Assembly: GCF_003865345.1 (NCBI RefSeq)
Contig: NZ_RMVE01000001.1
Location: 744,001 to 808,000 of the forward strand
Direction of reading: 5' to 3'
DNA: 64,000 nt
Source of the DNA: Nonlabens xiamenensis
Lineage (GTDB): Bacteria; Bacteroidota; Bacteroidia; Flavobacteriales; Flavobacteriaceae
Made by a program: the position numbers and the translations under genes
Notes under the pieces: generated by a model
The model's database searches: none
Told to the model about the DNA's origin: nothing
The model's input: only the letters and a program-made list of their open reading frames with translations
Shown here: positions 44,469 to 51,744 of the stretch, piece by piece
Layout: the number at the start of each line of letters is the position of its first letter
Position numbering within the stretch: the first letter of the stretch is position 1

Positions 44469-45410
44469 TTACATTATAAAATTATCGCTGATGGACTGAT
44501 TGTTCTGCACGCTTTGCATGACTCCTGCAAATAGTCCTGCACAAGACAGTACTCTAATTTTTTCGCTTTGTTGCTTCAAAGGAATGGAGTCTGTAACGAT
44601 CAGTTCCAGCAATTTTGAGTGTTCAATACGCTCATAAGCCTTTCCAGATAGGATGGCATGCGTACAAATGGCTCTTACGCTTTTGGCGCCACGTTCCATC
44701 ATAACGTCGGCTGCTTTGGTCAATGTTCCTGCAGTATCTACCATGTCATCTACCAGGACAACATTTTTACCAGTCACATCACCAATCAATTCCATGTGAG
44801 AGATGATATTGGCCTTCTGGCGTTGCTTGTAACAAACTACCACATCGCTTTCAAGCGTTTTCGCGTAAGCGTATGCACGCTTTGATCCACCCATGTCAGG
44901 TGAGGCAATGGTCAGGTCTTGCAGGTCCAGGCTCCTGAGGTACGGGACAAATAGCGAACTCGCAAAAAGATGATCCACTGGTTTTTCAAAGAACCCCTGA
45001 ATCTGGTCAGCGTGGAGATCCATTGTGATAATACGTGTGGCTCCGGCTGTTTCAAGAATCTTGGCGATCATTTTTGCGCCTATGGGAACCCTGGGTTTAT
45101 CCTTTCTATCTTGGCGCGCCCATCCAAAATAAGGAATAACGGCTGTGATATGTCTGGCACTGGCTCTTTTGGCCGCGTCCATCATCAAAAGCATTTCCAT
45201 CAAGTGGTCACTACTGGGTTGGGTAGAGCCGATGATGAAGATGCGTCTGCCTCTAATCGATTCCTCAAAAGATGGCTGGAACTCACCGTCACTGAAGGTG
45301 GAAAAATTCACCTGTCCCAGTTCGGCACCATATTCCTTAGCGATCGCTGCAGCAAGATCCATGCTCTGGCGACAACCGAATAATTTTGCATCTTTTAAGG
45401 CATAACTCAT
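44469..45410 (-). CDS. prs: Ribose-phosphate pyrophosphokinase
   Basis: A 313-residue PRPP synthetase (ribose 5-phosphate plus ATP to PRPP) feeding nucleotide, His and Trp synthesis. Motifs include FSDGEFQPSFEESIRGR, PYFGWARQDRKDKPRVPI (catalytic flexible region), DLHADQIQGFF and the PRPP-binding VLVDDMVDTAGTLTKAADVM. It is first gene of the prs-rplY unit, with a -7 box at 45451-45444 and a 33-base leader. Part of its sequence (44858-44871) matches a two-mismatch variant of the iterated palindrome. Confidence 0.96.
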   Translation of the reverse strand: MSYALKDAKLFGCRQSMDLAAAIAKEYGAELGQVNFSTFSDGEFQPSFEESIRGRRIFIIGSTQPSSDHLMEMLLMMDAAKRASARHITAVIPYFGWARQDRKDKPRVPIGAKMIAKILETAGATRIITMDLHADQIQGFFEKPVDHLFASSLFVPYLRSLDLQDLTIASPDMGGSKRAYAYAKTLESDVVVCYKQRQKANIISHMELIGDVTGKNVVLVDDMVDTAGTLTKAADVMMERGAKSVRAICTHAILSGKAYERIEHSKLLELIVTDSIPLKQQSEKIRVLSCAGLFAGVMQSVQNNQSISDNFIM

Positions 45411-45443
45411 AGTAAAAACCTTTGGGTCTTGATTTTAAGGCTG

Positions 45444-45451
45444 CAAATGTA
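45444..45451 (-). promoter_or_regulatory. -7 box of prs
   Basis: TACATTTG on the minus strand, 33 bases before the prs start codon, divergent from the tRNA-Leu promoter. Confidence 0.6.
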
Positions 45452-45496
45452 CTTATTATTTTATAGTTGGCTGGCTATTTTTTGTTGAAATAAATG

Positions 45497-45524
45497 TTGG
45501 AAGTCAAAATATTTATTACTTTTG
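45497..45524 (+). promoter_or_regulatory. Promoter of tRNA-Leu
   Basis: The best-formed promoter in the window: TTG at 45497-45499, 17 bases of spacer, then TACTTTTG at 45517-45524, which fits the Bacteroidota -33/-7 consensus. The tRNA starts 18 bases after the box. Confidence 0.7.
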
Positions 45525-45542
45525 CCGTCCCAATTATCTAAT

Positions 45543-45624
45543 GCCTCAGTGGTGGAATTGGTAGACACGTTGGATTCAAAATCCAATGCTTCACGGCGTG
45601 CCGGTTCGATTCCGGCCTGAGGTA
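45543..45624 (+). tRNA. tRNA-Leu(CAA)
   Basis: A class II tRNA with acceptor GCCTCAG pairing CTGAGGT (one G-U), D-arm with GGAATTGGTAGACAC, anticodon stem TTGGA/TCCAA with loop TTCAAAA (anticodon CAA), a long variable arm around GCTTCACGGCG and a T-arm CCGGTTCGATTCCGG. The discriminator is A; CCA is not encoded. Confidence 0.96.
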
Positions 45625-45632
45625 CAATCCCT

Positions 45633-45665
45633 GAAAGCCCCGCTATTGCGGGGCTTTCGCATTTT
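45633..45665 (+). terminator. Terminator after tRNA-Leu
   Basis: A perfect 11-bp stem GAAAGCCCCGC/GCGGGGCTTTC with TATT loop at 45633-45658, followed by GCATTTT. Confidence 0.85.
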
Positions 45666-46129
45666 AGGTAGTTATGGGGGGTTCAAAAATAGTGGTCAGG
45701 GGCAATTTTGGGTGCTAAAAAGGTTAAGACAGATCAGCGATACAACGTACACAAAACCGACTGTTTATATTAGGCTTTATGATCCCAATTTAGGTGCGCT
45801 ATTTTGTGACCAATTCCGATTTCTAGGTAGTAGTTGTAATGACTGATCCTAGTCTTGTATTAAATGAATAGTTGATTGAAAAATTTGAGACCGTCATTTT
45901 AAATCGTTTCAGCCTAGATTTTACAAAAAACTAACATTCAGGACAACTTCGTTTGCTAATCCCTTGATTTGTCGGTGATAATGCTGAAAGCAGGATAATA
46001 CAAATTTGGCAGAATCAAGTATAATCCCTAGCATTCTCCTATACATTTAGCAAATCTTGTGCTATTTTAATTCAAGATATTATATATTTACCCCTTAACT
46101 TGAAAATTCAAATAAATCAATAAAGTCAA
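45666..46129 (+). other. 464-base gap between tRNA-Leu and exbB
   Basis: No intact gene is seen. One open stretch (about 45670-45846) reads, in a frame that continues back into the tRNA, RLRQISDTTYTKPTVYIRLYDPN and stops at 45846. It faintly resembles the N-terminus of a tyrosine integrase, but it has no start codon of its own. The part nearer exbB is AT-rich and has TACATTTA (46042-46049) and TATATTTA (46083-46090) as imperfect -7 boxes for the exbB operon. Confidence 0.35.
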
Positions 46130-46876
46130 ATGAAACGATCACTTTCAATTTTATTCACCGCAGCCATGACCTTTGGCGTTACTGGTATCGCATCAGCCAC
46201 TGCACTTATTCAGGATGAGCCTGAGACGGTAGAAAAGGTCTCTTTTCACCAAGTACTTAAGGACAACTTTATTGATGGTGGTCCTATATTCATGTCCATC
46301 GTATTGGTATGTTTAATTCTAGGTCTTGCTATTGCCATTGAAAGAATTATCTATTTGAACCTTTCCACTACCAATTCTAAGAAATTGGCCGCAGATGTGG
46401 AAGATGCACTGAAGACTGGTGGAATTGAAGCTGCTAAAGATGTTTGTAGAAATACCAAAGGGCCTGTTGCTTCTATCTATTATCAGGGACTTGACCGTGC
46501 TGATGAAAGCATTGAAGCTGCCGAAAAAGCTGTTGTAGCTTATGGTGGTGTGCAAATGGGACAGTTGGAAAAAAACGTTTCTTGGGTATCCCTGTTTATC
46601 GCTCTTGCTCCCATGCTTGGGTTCATGGGAACAGTAATCGGTATGATTGGTTCCTTCAACAGTATTGAGGAAGCAGGTACTATGGAGCCTTCACTTGTTG
46701 CTGGAGGTATTAAGGTAGCTCTTCTTACAACCGTATTTGGTCTTATCGTTGCCATTATTCTTCAAATCTTTTACAATTACATCGTCGCCAAGATTGATAG
46801 TATTGTAAACGATATGGAAGATGCTTCCATTACACTTATCGACATTCTTGTAGACTACAAGAATGGTAAGCTGTAA
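46130..46876 (+). CDS. exbB: MotA/TolQ/ExbB proton channel protein
   Basis: A 248-residue inner-membrane protein of the ExbB/TolQ/MotA family. An N-terminal hydrophobic segment (MKRSLSILFTAAMTFGVTGIASATA) may be a signal or extra TM helix. TM helices follow at FMSIVLVCLILGLAIAIERIIYL, at WVSLFIALAPMLGFMGTVIGMIGSFNSI and at VALLTTVFGLIVAIILQIFYNYIV. The LGFMGTV...GI and A/T-rich helices are the family's proton path. It is first of a run with two ExbD genes, giving a motor for TonB-dependent or related envelope machines. No tonB gene is adjacent. Confidence 0.9.
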   Translation: MKRSLSILFTAAMTFGVTGIASATALIQDEPETVEKVSFHQVLKDNFIDGGPIFMSIVLVCLILGLAIAIERIIYLNLSTTNSKKLAADVEDALKTGGIEAAKDVCRNTKGPVASIYYQGLDRADESIEAAEKAVVAYGGVQMGQLEKNVSWVSLFIALAPMLGFMGTVIGMIGSFNSIEEAGTMEPSLVAGGIKVALLTTVFGLIVAIILQIFYNYIVAKIDSIVNDMEDASITLIDILVDYKNGKL

Positions 46877-46901
46877 TTCATTTTAAAAAACGAACGACAT
46901 C

Positions 46902-47396
46902 ATGATTTTACATAAAGTATTAAAATATTTGGTGCTGTTACTCAGCTTGGTAGCTATGGGATTCTTTTTCTATACGCTTATCGTGGGTGATGACCCAATT
47001 AAAGCCAACGACGATGGTATTCAGGCCGCAACGGTTAGCCCGCTGATGGTTTTGTCCTATATTATTTTGGGACTGACCATTCTACTCGTATTGATTTTTG
47101 TAGTCAAAGGTTTGTTTACCAATCCAGATGCCGCTAAAAAATCACTTATTTCAGTGGGTTTGCTGGCATTGGTTGCCGCTCTTAGCTATTTTGTATTTGC
47201 TGAAACAGGAACGCTGAACGAACAAGGTTATGTGCTAGATGCTTCTGGCAGGGTTGTTGAGGGTGATGGAGGAGCGCCTCTTGAAGGATCGACCTCCAAA
47301 TTGATCGGTGCCTCACTTTACATGTTCTACATCCTTGCAATTGTAGCCGTGGGAACTGTGGTCTGGTCAGGCGTAAGCAAAATCCTTAAACGATAA
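46902..47396 (+). CDS. Hypothetical multi-TM protein in the exbB-exbD operon
   Basis: A 164-residue protein with four predicted hydrophobic helices (YLVLLLSLVAMGFFFYTLIVG, PLMVLSYIILGLTILLVLIFVVKGLF, SLISVGLLALVAALSYFVFAET, LIGASLYMFYILAIVAVGTVVWSGVSKIL) and a soluble loop between TM3 and TM4 with GRVVEGDGGAPLEGS. I do not recognise a named family. It sits between exbB and the first exbD (25 and 3 bases away), so it is almost surely part of the motor or its assembly. Confidence 0.75.
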   Translation: MILHKVLKYLVLLLSLVAMGFFFYTLIVGDDPIKANDDGIQAATVSPLMVLSYIILGLTILLVLIFVVKGLFTNPDAAKKSLISVGLLALVAALSYFVFAETGTLNEQGYVLDASGRVVEGDGGAPLEGSTSKLIGASLYMFYILAIVAVGTVVWSGVSKILKR

Positions 47397-47399
47397 ATT

Positions 47400-48011
47400 A
47401 TGGCTAGAAGATCTGCCCCAGAAGTAAACGCCGGATCGATGGCAGACATCGCTTTCCTATTATTGATCTTCTTCCTGGTAACTACCACGATTGAAGTAGA
47501 TAGCGGGATCGATAGTAAGCTGCCACCGCCGATTGAAGACAATCCAGTGCCGCCGCCTATCAAGAAAAAGAATATTTTTCAGGTGATTGTTAACGCAGAT
47601 AACCGTTTGCTGGTGGAAGAGGCTGATATGGATATCAAAGACCTGACAGAAGCTGCTGTGGCTTTCCTAGACAATGGTACAGAGTGTTCTTATTGTAGAG
47701 GAGCCAAAGATCCAGCATCATCTGATAATCCAGAAAAAGCTGTAATTTCTTTGGTCAATGACCGTCAAGCCAGCTATAGCATGTACATTACTGTGACCAA
47801 TGAGCTGGTGAGGGCATATACTATACTGCGTAACCGTGAAGCTAAACGTTTATACAACGAAACCTTTGAATCCATGGAGAGCCGCTTGAAAGAATGGCCA
47901 GCCAATGAAAAGGATACGCCAGAATATGAGCAGTTGGAAGAGAAGATCGAGAGGGTAAGGGACTTGTTTCCTAGAAAACTCTCTGAAGCAGAACCGCAAA
48001 ACAGAGAATAA
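47400..48011 (+). CDS. ExbD/TolR-family transport protein (first)
   Basis: A 203-residue protein: a cytoplasmic tail MARRSAPEVNAGS, one TM helix MADIAFLLLIFFLVTTTIEVD with the conserved channel Asp, and a periplasmic domain with IFQVIVNADNRLLVEEADMDIK. The C-terminal part is longer and more charged than in E. coli ExbD (LYNETFESMESRLKEWPANEKDTPEYEQLEEKIERV), with a coiled-coil-like end. It pairs with the second ExbD gene and ExbB. Confidence 0.9.
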   Translation: MARRSAPEVNAGSMADIAFLLLIFFLVTTTIEVDSGIDSKLPPPIEDNPVPPPIKKKNIFQVIVNADNRLLVEEADMDIKDLTEAAVAFLDNGTECSYCRGAKDPASSDNPEKAVISLVNDRQASYSMYITVTNELVRAYTILRNREAKRLYNETFESMESRLKEWPANEKDTPEYEQLEEKIERVRDLFPRKLSEAEPQNRE

Positions 48012-48013
48012 TT

Positions 48014-48499
48014 ATGTCAAAGTTCAAGAAAAAGAAAAGTGGTGATTTGCCGGCAATTTCGACGGCATCACTTCCTGACATCGTATTTATGCTGTTGTTC
48101 TTCTTCATGGTAGCTACCGTTATGAGGGAGGATGAACTACAGATTGAAAATACACTACCACAAGCTAATCAGGTTGAAAAACTGGCCAGTAAGGATAAAT
48201 TAGTGTATATCTATATCGGAAAACCAAGTCCTAATTTCCAAAAGACATACGGAACAACAGAAGTTGTACAGTTAGGGGATAAAATCTCCAGAGTGGAAGA
48301 TGTGGAAACCTTTGTCAACACCAAGCGTAACGACATGGATGAGGATGATAAGGATGAAATGATGGTTTCTTTAAAAGTCGACCGTGATGCCCAAGTTGGT
48401 ATTCTTACTGATGTAAAACAAGAATTGAGAGATGCTTATGCATTAAAAATCAATTATACGGCTACCGAAGGTGACCCATTAAGAAACATCAGAAAATAA
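48014..48499 (+). CDS. ExbD/TolR-family transport protein (second)
   Basis: A 161-residue ExbD with SLPDIVFMLLFFFMVATVMRED as TM helix and conserved Asp, and a periplasmic domain with KLVYIYIGKP, MVSLKVDRDAQVGILTDVKQELRDA and LKINYTATEGDP. It follows the first ExbD gene by 2 bases. Two different ExbD proteins with one ExbB is a common arrangement in this phylum. The operon ends at the terminator at 48526. Confidence 0.9.
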   Translation: MSKFKKKKSGDLPAISTASLPDIVFMLLFFFMVATVMREDELQIENTLPQANQVEKLASKDKLVYIYIGKPSPNFQKTYGTTEVVQLGDKISRVEDVETFVNTKRNDMDEDDKDEMMVSLKVDRDAQVGILTDVKQELRDAYALKINYTATEGDPLRNIRK

Positions 48500-48525
48500 C
48501 CTGTCGCAAGGCAGAGTAAAAATTT

Positions 48526-48555
48526 AGCCAGCTCTCCAGAGCTGGCTATTTTTTT
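48526..48555 (+). terminator. Terminator of the exbB-exbD operon
   Basis: A perfect stem AGCCAGCTCT/AGAGCTGGCT with a very small loop (CC between arms) followed by ATTTTTTT. Confidence 0.9.
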
Positions 48556-48559
48556 GGCT

Positions 48560-48567
48560 TACATTTG
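48560..48567 (+). promoter_or_regulatory. -7 box of the PorT-like gene
   Basis: TACATTTG fits TAnnTTTG and ends 5 bases before the ATG at 48573. No TTG at the right distance is seen. If used, the mRNA is nearly leaderless. Confidence 0.5.
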
Positions 48568-48572
48568 TCTGT

Positions 48573-49292
48573 ATGTGTAGATATATCTATTTACTAATTT
48601 TATTATTGCTGGGCCTTTCGTCGGGCGCACAGGATACTTCTGATGCTCCAGATGACAACGTTATACCCGAGGTAGTTGATTCCCTTTATCGTGAAGATCA
48701 ATTCTATTTAGGTTTGAGCTTTAACTTGATTAATAATGAGCCACAAGCGTTTTCCCAAAACGGATTTTCTGGTGGTTTACATTTGGGATTTATCCGAGAT
48801 ATGCCGATCAATAAACGCCGTAATCTGGCTATAGGTCTTGGTCTGGGATTGTCAAGTAATATTTTTAATTCTAATTTGTTGATCAGTGATACGGATACCG
48901 GCAAGAACCAATTTTCCATTCTAGAGAATCGCAGTAGTATCAACACCAACAGATTTCACACCAATTTGATTGAAGTGCCCTTAGAATTTCGGTGGCGCAC
49001 TTCAACAGCTACCAGATACGATTTTTGGCGTATCTATGGTGGTATCGTTTTCGGGTATATGTATGCTTTTAGATCTAAATTTGATGATAACGGAGTCGCT
49101 ATTATTAAAAGAAATTTGGAAGAACTGAACCGATTCAGATTTGCTGGCTCCCTTAGTGTTGGAAACGGTGGGTTCAATGCCTTTATCAAATATGACCTTC
49201 AAACCTTGTTTAATAAAAACGCTGTTACTGTATCTGGTGACAGGGTCAATTTACAACCCATAAAGTTTGGCATCATGTTTTATTTCCTGTAA
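48573..49292 (+). CDS. PorT/SprT-like outer-membrane protein (T9SS component)
   Basis: A 239-residue protein with a signal peptide (MCRYIYLLILLLLGLSSGAQD) and an eight-strand-type outer-membrane beta-barrel pattern (FYLGLSFNLINNEP, GGLHLGFIRDMP, LAIGLGLGLSSN, LIEVPLEFRWRT, DFWRIYGGIVFGYMYAFRSKF, IKFGIMFYFL with terminal aromatic-Leu). Size, pattern and position behind exbD genes match PorT/SprT, needed for T9SS secretion. It would support export of the T9SS cargo genes at 5584 and 17261. The assignment is by synteny and pattern, hence moderate confidence. Confidence 0.75.
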   Translation: MCRYIYLLILLLLGLSSGAQDTSDAPDDNVIPEVVDSLYREDQFYLGLSFNLINNEPQAFSQNGFSGGLHLGFIRDMPINKRRNLAIGLGLGLSSNIFNSNLLISDTDTGKNQFSILENRSSINTNRFHTNLIEVPLEFRWRTSTATRYDFWRIYGGIVFGYMYAFRSKFDDNGVAIIKRNLEELNRFRFAGSLSVGNGGFNAFIKYDLQTLFNKNAVTVSGDRVNLQPIKFGIMFYFL

Positions 49293-49319
49293 GAATAATA
49301 CTTGAACCTTTCTATCAAC

Positions 49320-49919
49320 TCAAGCATAACTTGCCATCAAGAGTTGGGAGGCAATGCCCAAGAACAAACCAAAAACCAATTCGTGACCCACGTGGGCTTT
49401 CATATACAATCTAGAAGTTGCGGTTAATCCACAGGCTATAGCCGTTAAAGCCATGATACTGAGTAGGGGTATGCCTTGCATCAAAGACAGTGTGATTAAA
49501 AATCCAAAAGCCCCACCCATGCCAAGCATGTGCAAGCTAATTTTGTATTTCAACAGTGTAAGTAATAAACTCACCAAGGTGGCCACAAATATCCCCAAAT
49601 AAAAACAATAAAGCTGAAGATGCAGCCCGTCTTTAAATCCACTGCGCAGGAGTATCAGAATGAGTATAGCATAGACGATCAAAGGAGTAATCCTTTCTCT
49701 AGTGCTCTGTAAATGTATGCTTTTCACAGCACCGATAATCTTTAGCATGGTATAGATCAATAGCGGGATAGCAATCGTAAGGATAAGGATCAAATAAACC
49801 TTTAAGCGGATATGGCTGGCATCAGTATATCCTGCATAATTAAAGTACCAAAGCGATACAACCGAGGGTATAAATAGGGGGTGGACAATATAACTCCACA
49901 AGCGCAAGAACCACTTCAT
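49320..49919 (-). CDS. Membrane protein, weak PAP2-like C-terminus
   Basis: A 199-residue protein with about six hydrophobic helices (VYLILILTIAIPLLIYTMLKIIG, RITPLIVYAILILILLR, LQLYCFYLGIFVATLVSLLLTLL, LLSIMALTAIACGLTATSRLYM). Near the end LYMKAHVGHELVFGLFLGI resembles the SGH/H motif region of PAP2 phosphatases, but the serine is missing, so catalysis is doubtful. It lies 3 bases after rpoN, in the same operon. The function is unknown. Confidence 0.65.
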   Translation of the reverse strand: MKWFLRLWSYIVHPLFIPSVVSLWYFNYAGYTDASHIRLKVYLILILTIAIPLLIYTMLKIIGAVKSIHLQSTRERITPLIVYAILILILLRSGFKDGLHLQLYCFYLGIFVATLVSLLLTLLKYKISLHMLGMGGAFGFLITLSLMQGIPLLSIMALTAIACGLTATSRLYMKAHVGHELVFGLFLGIASQLLMASYA

Positions 49920-49922
49920 AAA

Positions 49923-51380
49923 TCAGATTTCCTTCCTCAAACGGGCTACAGGTATATCGAGTTGTTCGCGATATTTAGCCACGGTTCTTCGGGCGATAGG
50001 ATATCCTTTTTCTTTTAAAATCTCAGCCAGTTTTTGATCGGTTAGTGGTTTTTTCTTGCTTTCCTCATTCACCACTGTTTCCAAAATCTTTTTTATCTCT
50101 CTGGTAGAGACTTCTTCTCCATCGGTGTTGGTCATCGATTCTGAAAAGAATTCTTTGATCAACTTTGTTCCATAGGGCGTATCTACGTATTTGGAATTGG
50201 CGACTCGAGAGACGGTGGAAACATCCATATCAATCTCGTCTGCAATGTCTTTAAGGATCATGGGTCTCAAATTACGCTCATCGCCAGTAAGAAAGTACTC
50301 TTTTTGGTAGTGCATGATGGTGGACATGGTCACATAAAGTGTTTCTTGTCTTTGCTTAATAGCTTCTATAAACCATTTGGCACCATCCAGTTTTTGTTTG
50401 ATAAACATTACCGCATCCTTCTGGGATTTGGTTTTTTCCTTGGCCTCTTTATAGCCGCGCAACATATTGGAATAGTCTCTGGATACGTGTAACTCTGGAG
50501 CATTTCTACCGTTTAATGTCAATTCCAACTCACCATCCTTGATTCTAATTGTGAAATCTGGAACCACTTGTTCCACGATACGTGTACTTCCACCCATGTA
50601 AGATCCTCCTGGCTTAGGGTTGAGGTGCTCAATATCTTCAATGGCATCCCTGAGCTCATCCTCTGAAATGTCATATTTGGCCAAGAGTTTGTTGTAATGC
50701 TTCTTGCTAAATGCATCAAAAGAATCCTTGATCAATTTTATGGCCAGTTCATTAGATTGATCACGACGCTTTCGCGAAAGCTGTATCAATAAACACTCCT
50801 GGAGATTTCTTGCTCCAACACCCGCTGGATCTAGTTCTTGAACCGTTTTCAGAATACGCTCCACTTTCTCTACCTCGGTGTAGATATTCATGGTAAAGGC
50901 TAGGTCATCTGTAATATCTTCCAGGGAACGTCTGATGTACCCGCTGGCGTCAATACTTCCCACCAAAAACTCGGCAATGGCATAATCCTCATCGCTCAGA
51001 CGTCTGGTGTTCAATTGATCGATCAATGTTTGGGTAAATGATTTTCCAGCGGCATAAGGCACACTTTTCTCATCATCATCTGCACTGTAATTGTTGGCTC
51101 TTGTTCGATAATCCGGGATTTCATCATCACTCAGATAATCATCTACATCGATCTCTGTTTCCATCGAATCGTTGCCCTCATCATAGTCATCCTGATTTGA
51201 AAATTCGTCAAAATCTTCTTCTGATTTTTCCTTGCCGCTATCCAGTGCAGGGTTTTCTTCCAATTCTGATTTTACCCGTTGCTCAAAAGCCTGGGTGGGC
51301 AATTGGATCAACTTCATCAACTGAATTTGTTGAGGAGAAAGTTTTTGGGATAATTTGAAATTTAATGATTGTTTGAGCAT
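49923..51380 (-). CDS. rpoN: RNA polymerase sigma-54 factor
   Basis: A 485-residue alternative sigma factor needing AAA+ enhancer-binding activators. Region I is Gln/Leu-rich (LKQSLNFKLSQKLSPQQIQLMKLIQLPTQAFEQRV), followed by a very acidic region II (about residues 50-105). The core-binding part contains LEDITDDLAF and LQELDPAGVGARNLQECLLIQL. The HTH region has DIADEIDMDVSTVSRVANSKYV, and the RpoN box ARRTVAKYRE is near the end. The palindrome at 50768 encodes LSRK in LLIQLSRKRRDQ. Confidence 0.96.
   Translation of the reverse strand: MLKQSLNFKLSQKLSPQQIQLMKLIQLPTQAFEQRVKSELEENPALDSGKEKSEEDFDEFSNQDDYDEGNDSMETEIDVDDYLSDDEIPDYRTRANNYSADDDEKSVPYAAGKSFTQTLIDQLNTRRLSDEDYAIAEFLVGSIDASGYIRRSLEDITDDLAFTMNIYTEVEKVERILKTVQELDPAGVGARNLQECLLIQLSRKRRDQSNELAIKLIKDSFDAFSKKHYNKLLAKYDISEDELRDAIEDIEHLNPKPGGSYMGGSTRIVEQVVPDFTIRIKDGELELTLNGRNAPELHVSRDYSNMLRGYKEAKEKTKSQKDAVMFIKQKLDGAKWFIEAIKQRQETLYVTMSTIMHYQKEYFLTGDERNLRPMILKDIADEIDMDVSTVSRVANSKYVDTPYGTKLIKEFFSESMTNTDGEEVSTREIKKILETVVNEESKKKPLTDQKLAEILKEKGYPIARRTVAKYREQLDIPVARLRKEI
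50768..50781. repeat. Iterated palindrome, 14-mer core copy
   Basis: GCTTTCGCGAAAGC in rpoN, read as LSRK on the minus strand; flanks C and T. Confidence 0.95.
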
Positions 51381-51744
51381 CTATCACGGGTTATCCCTGT
51401 AAAAATAATAAAAGCCCATTTGAAATGTGGCGGTCTTGTTAAAATTATAACGATTATGCACAATGTGACTGACTACATACTGTATCACACAGACTTTGCT
51501 GCAGCGCTGGCCAATACCAATTTAGTAACGCATTCTTGAGCCTTATCTGTAGCGTGGTTGCTTACTTTGGCCTTGAGCCAAACAGAAAAGAGTGCCTATA
51601 AACCGCCACTTTTTAATGTCAAGCTAAGTCTGTTGCGGTTTTTAAATTTTTGATATTGAGCAGGTTTTCGACAAGCTCAAATTTAGAACTTGGTTATTTT
51701 TTGGCTTTTTAGACAGCCGCTTGAGTTACTTCTCGATAACCCGA
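51381..51744. other. 364-base gap between rpoN and asnS with hairpins and a partial repeat
   Basis: No gene is seen. It holds the hairpins TTTGGC/GCCAAA (51566-51582) and AAACCGC/GCGGTTT (51600-51641), and the partial repeat at 51665-51718. Confidence 0.6.
51665..51718. repeat. Partial relative of the 28.2-28.5 kb repeat element
   Basis: TTTTCGACAAGCTCA (51665-51679) followed 24 bases on by GCTTTTTAGACAGCC (51704-51718) is the same pair, in the same order and at nearly the same spacing (24 bases here), as the right-hand part of the element at 28229-28462. The left end is missing. It lies just after the asnS stop codon, as the other element lies just after the RND permease stop codon. Confidence 0.65.

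Noticed and set aside
45586-45846. Open frame starting inside tRNA-Leu
   Set aside because: It begins within the anticodon/variable arm of a clear tRNA and crosses a strong terminator, so it is not a gene as such; only the part after the terminator is discussed as a possible remnant.
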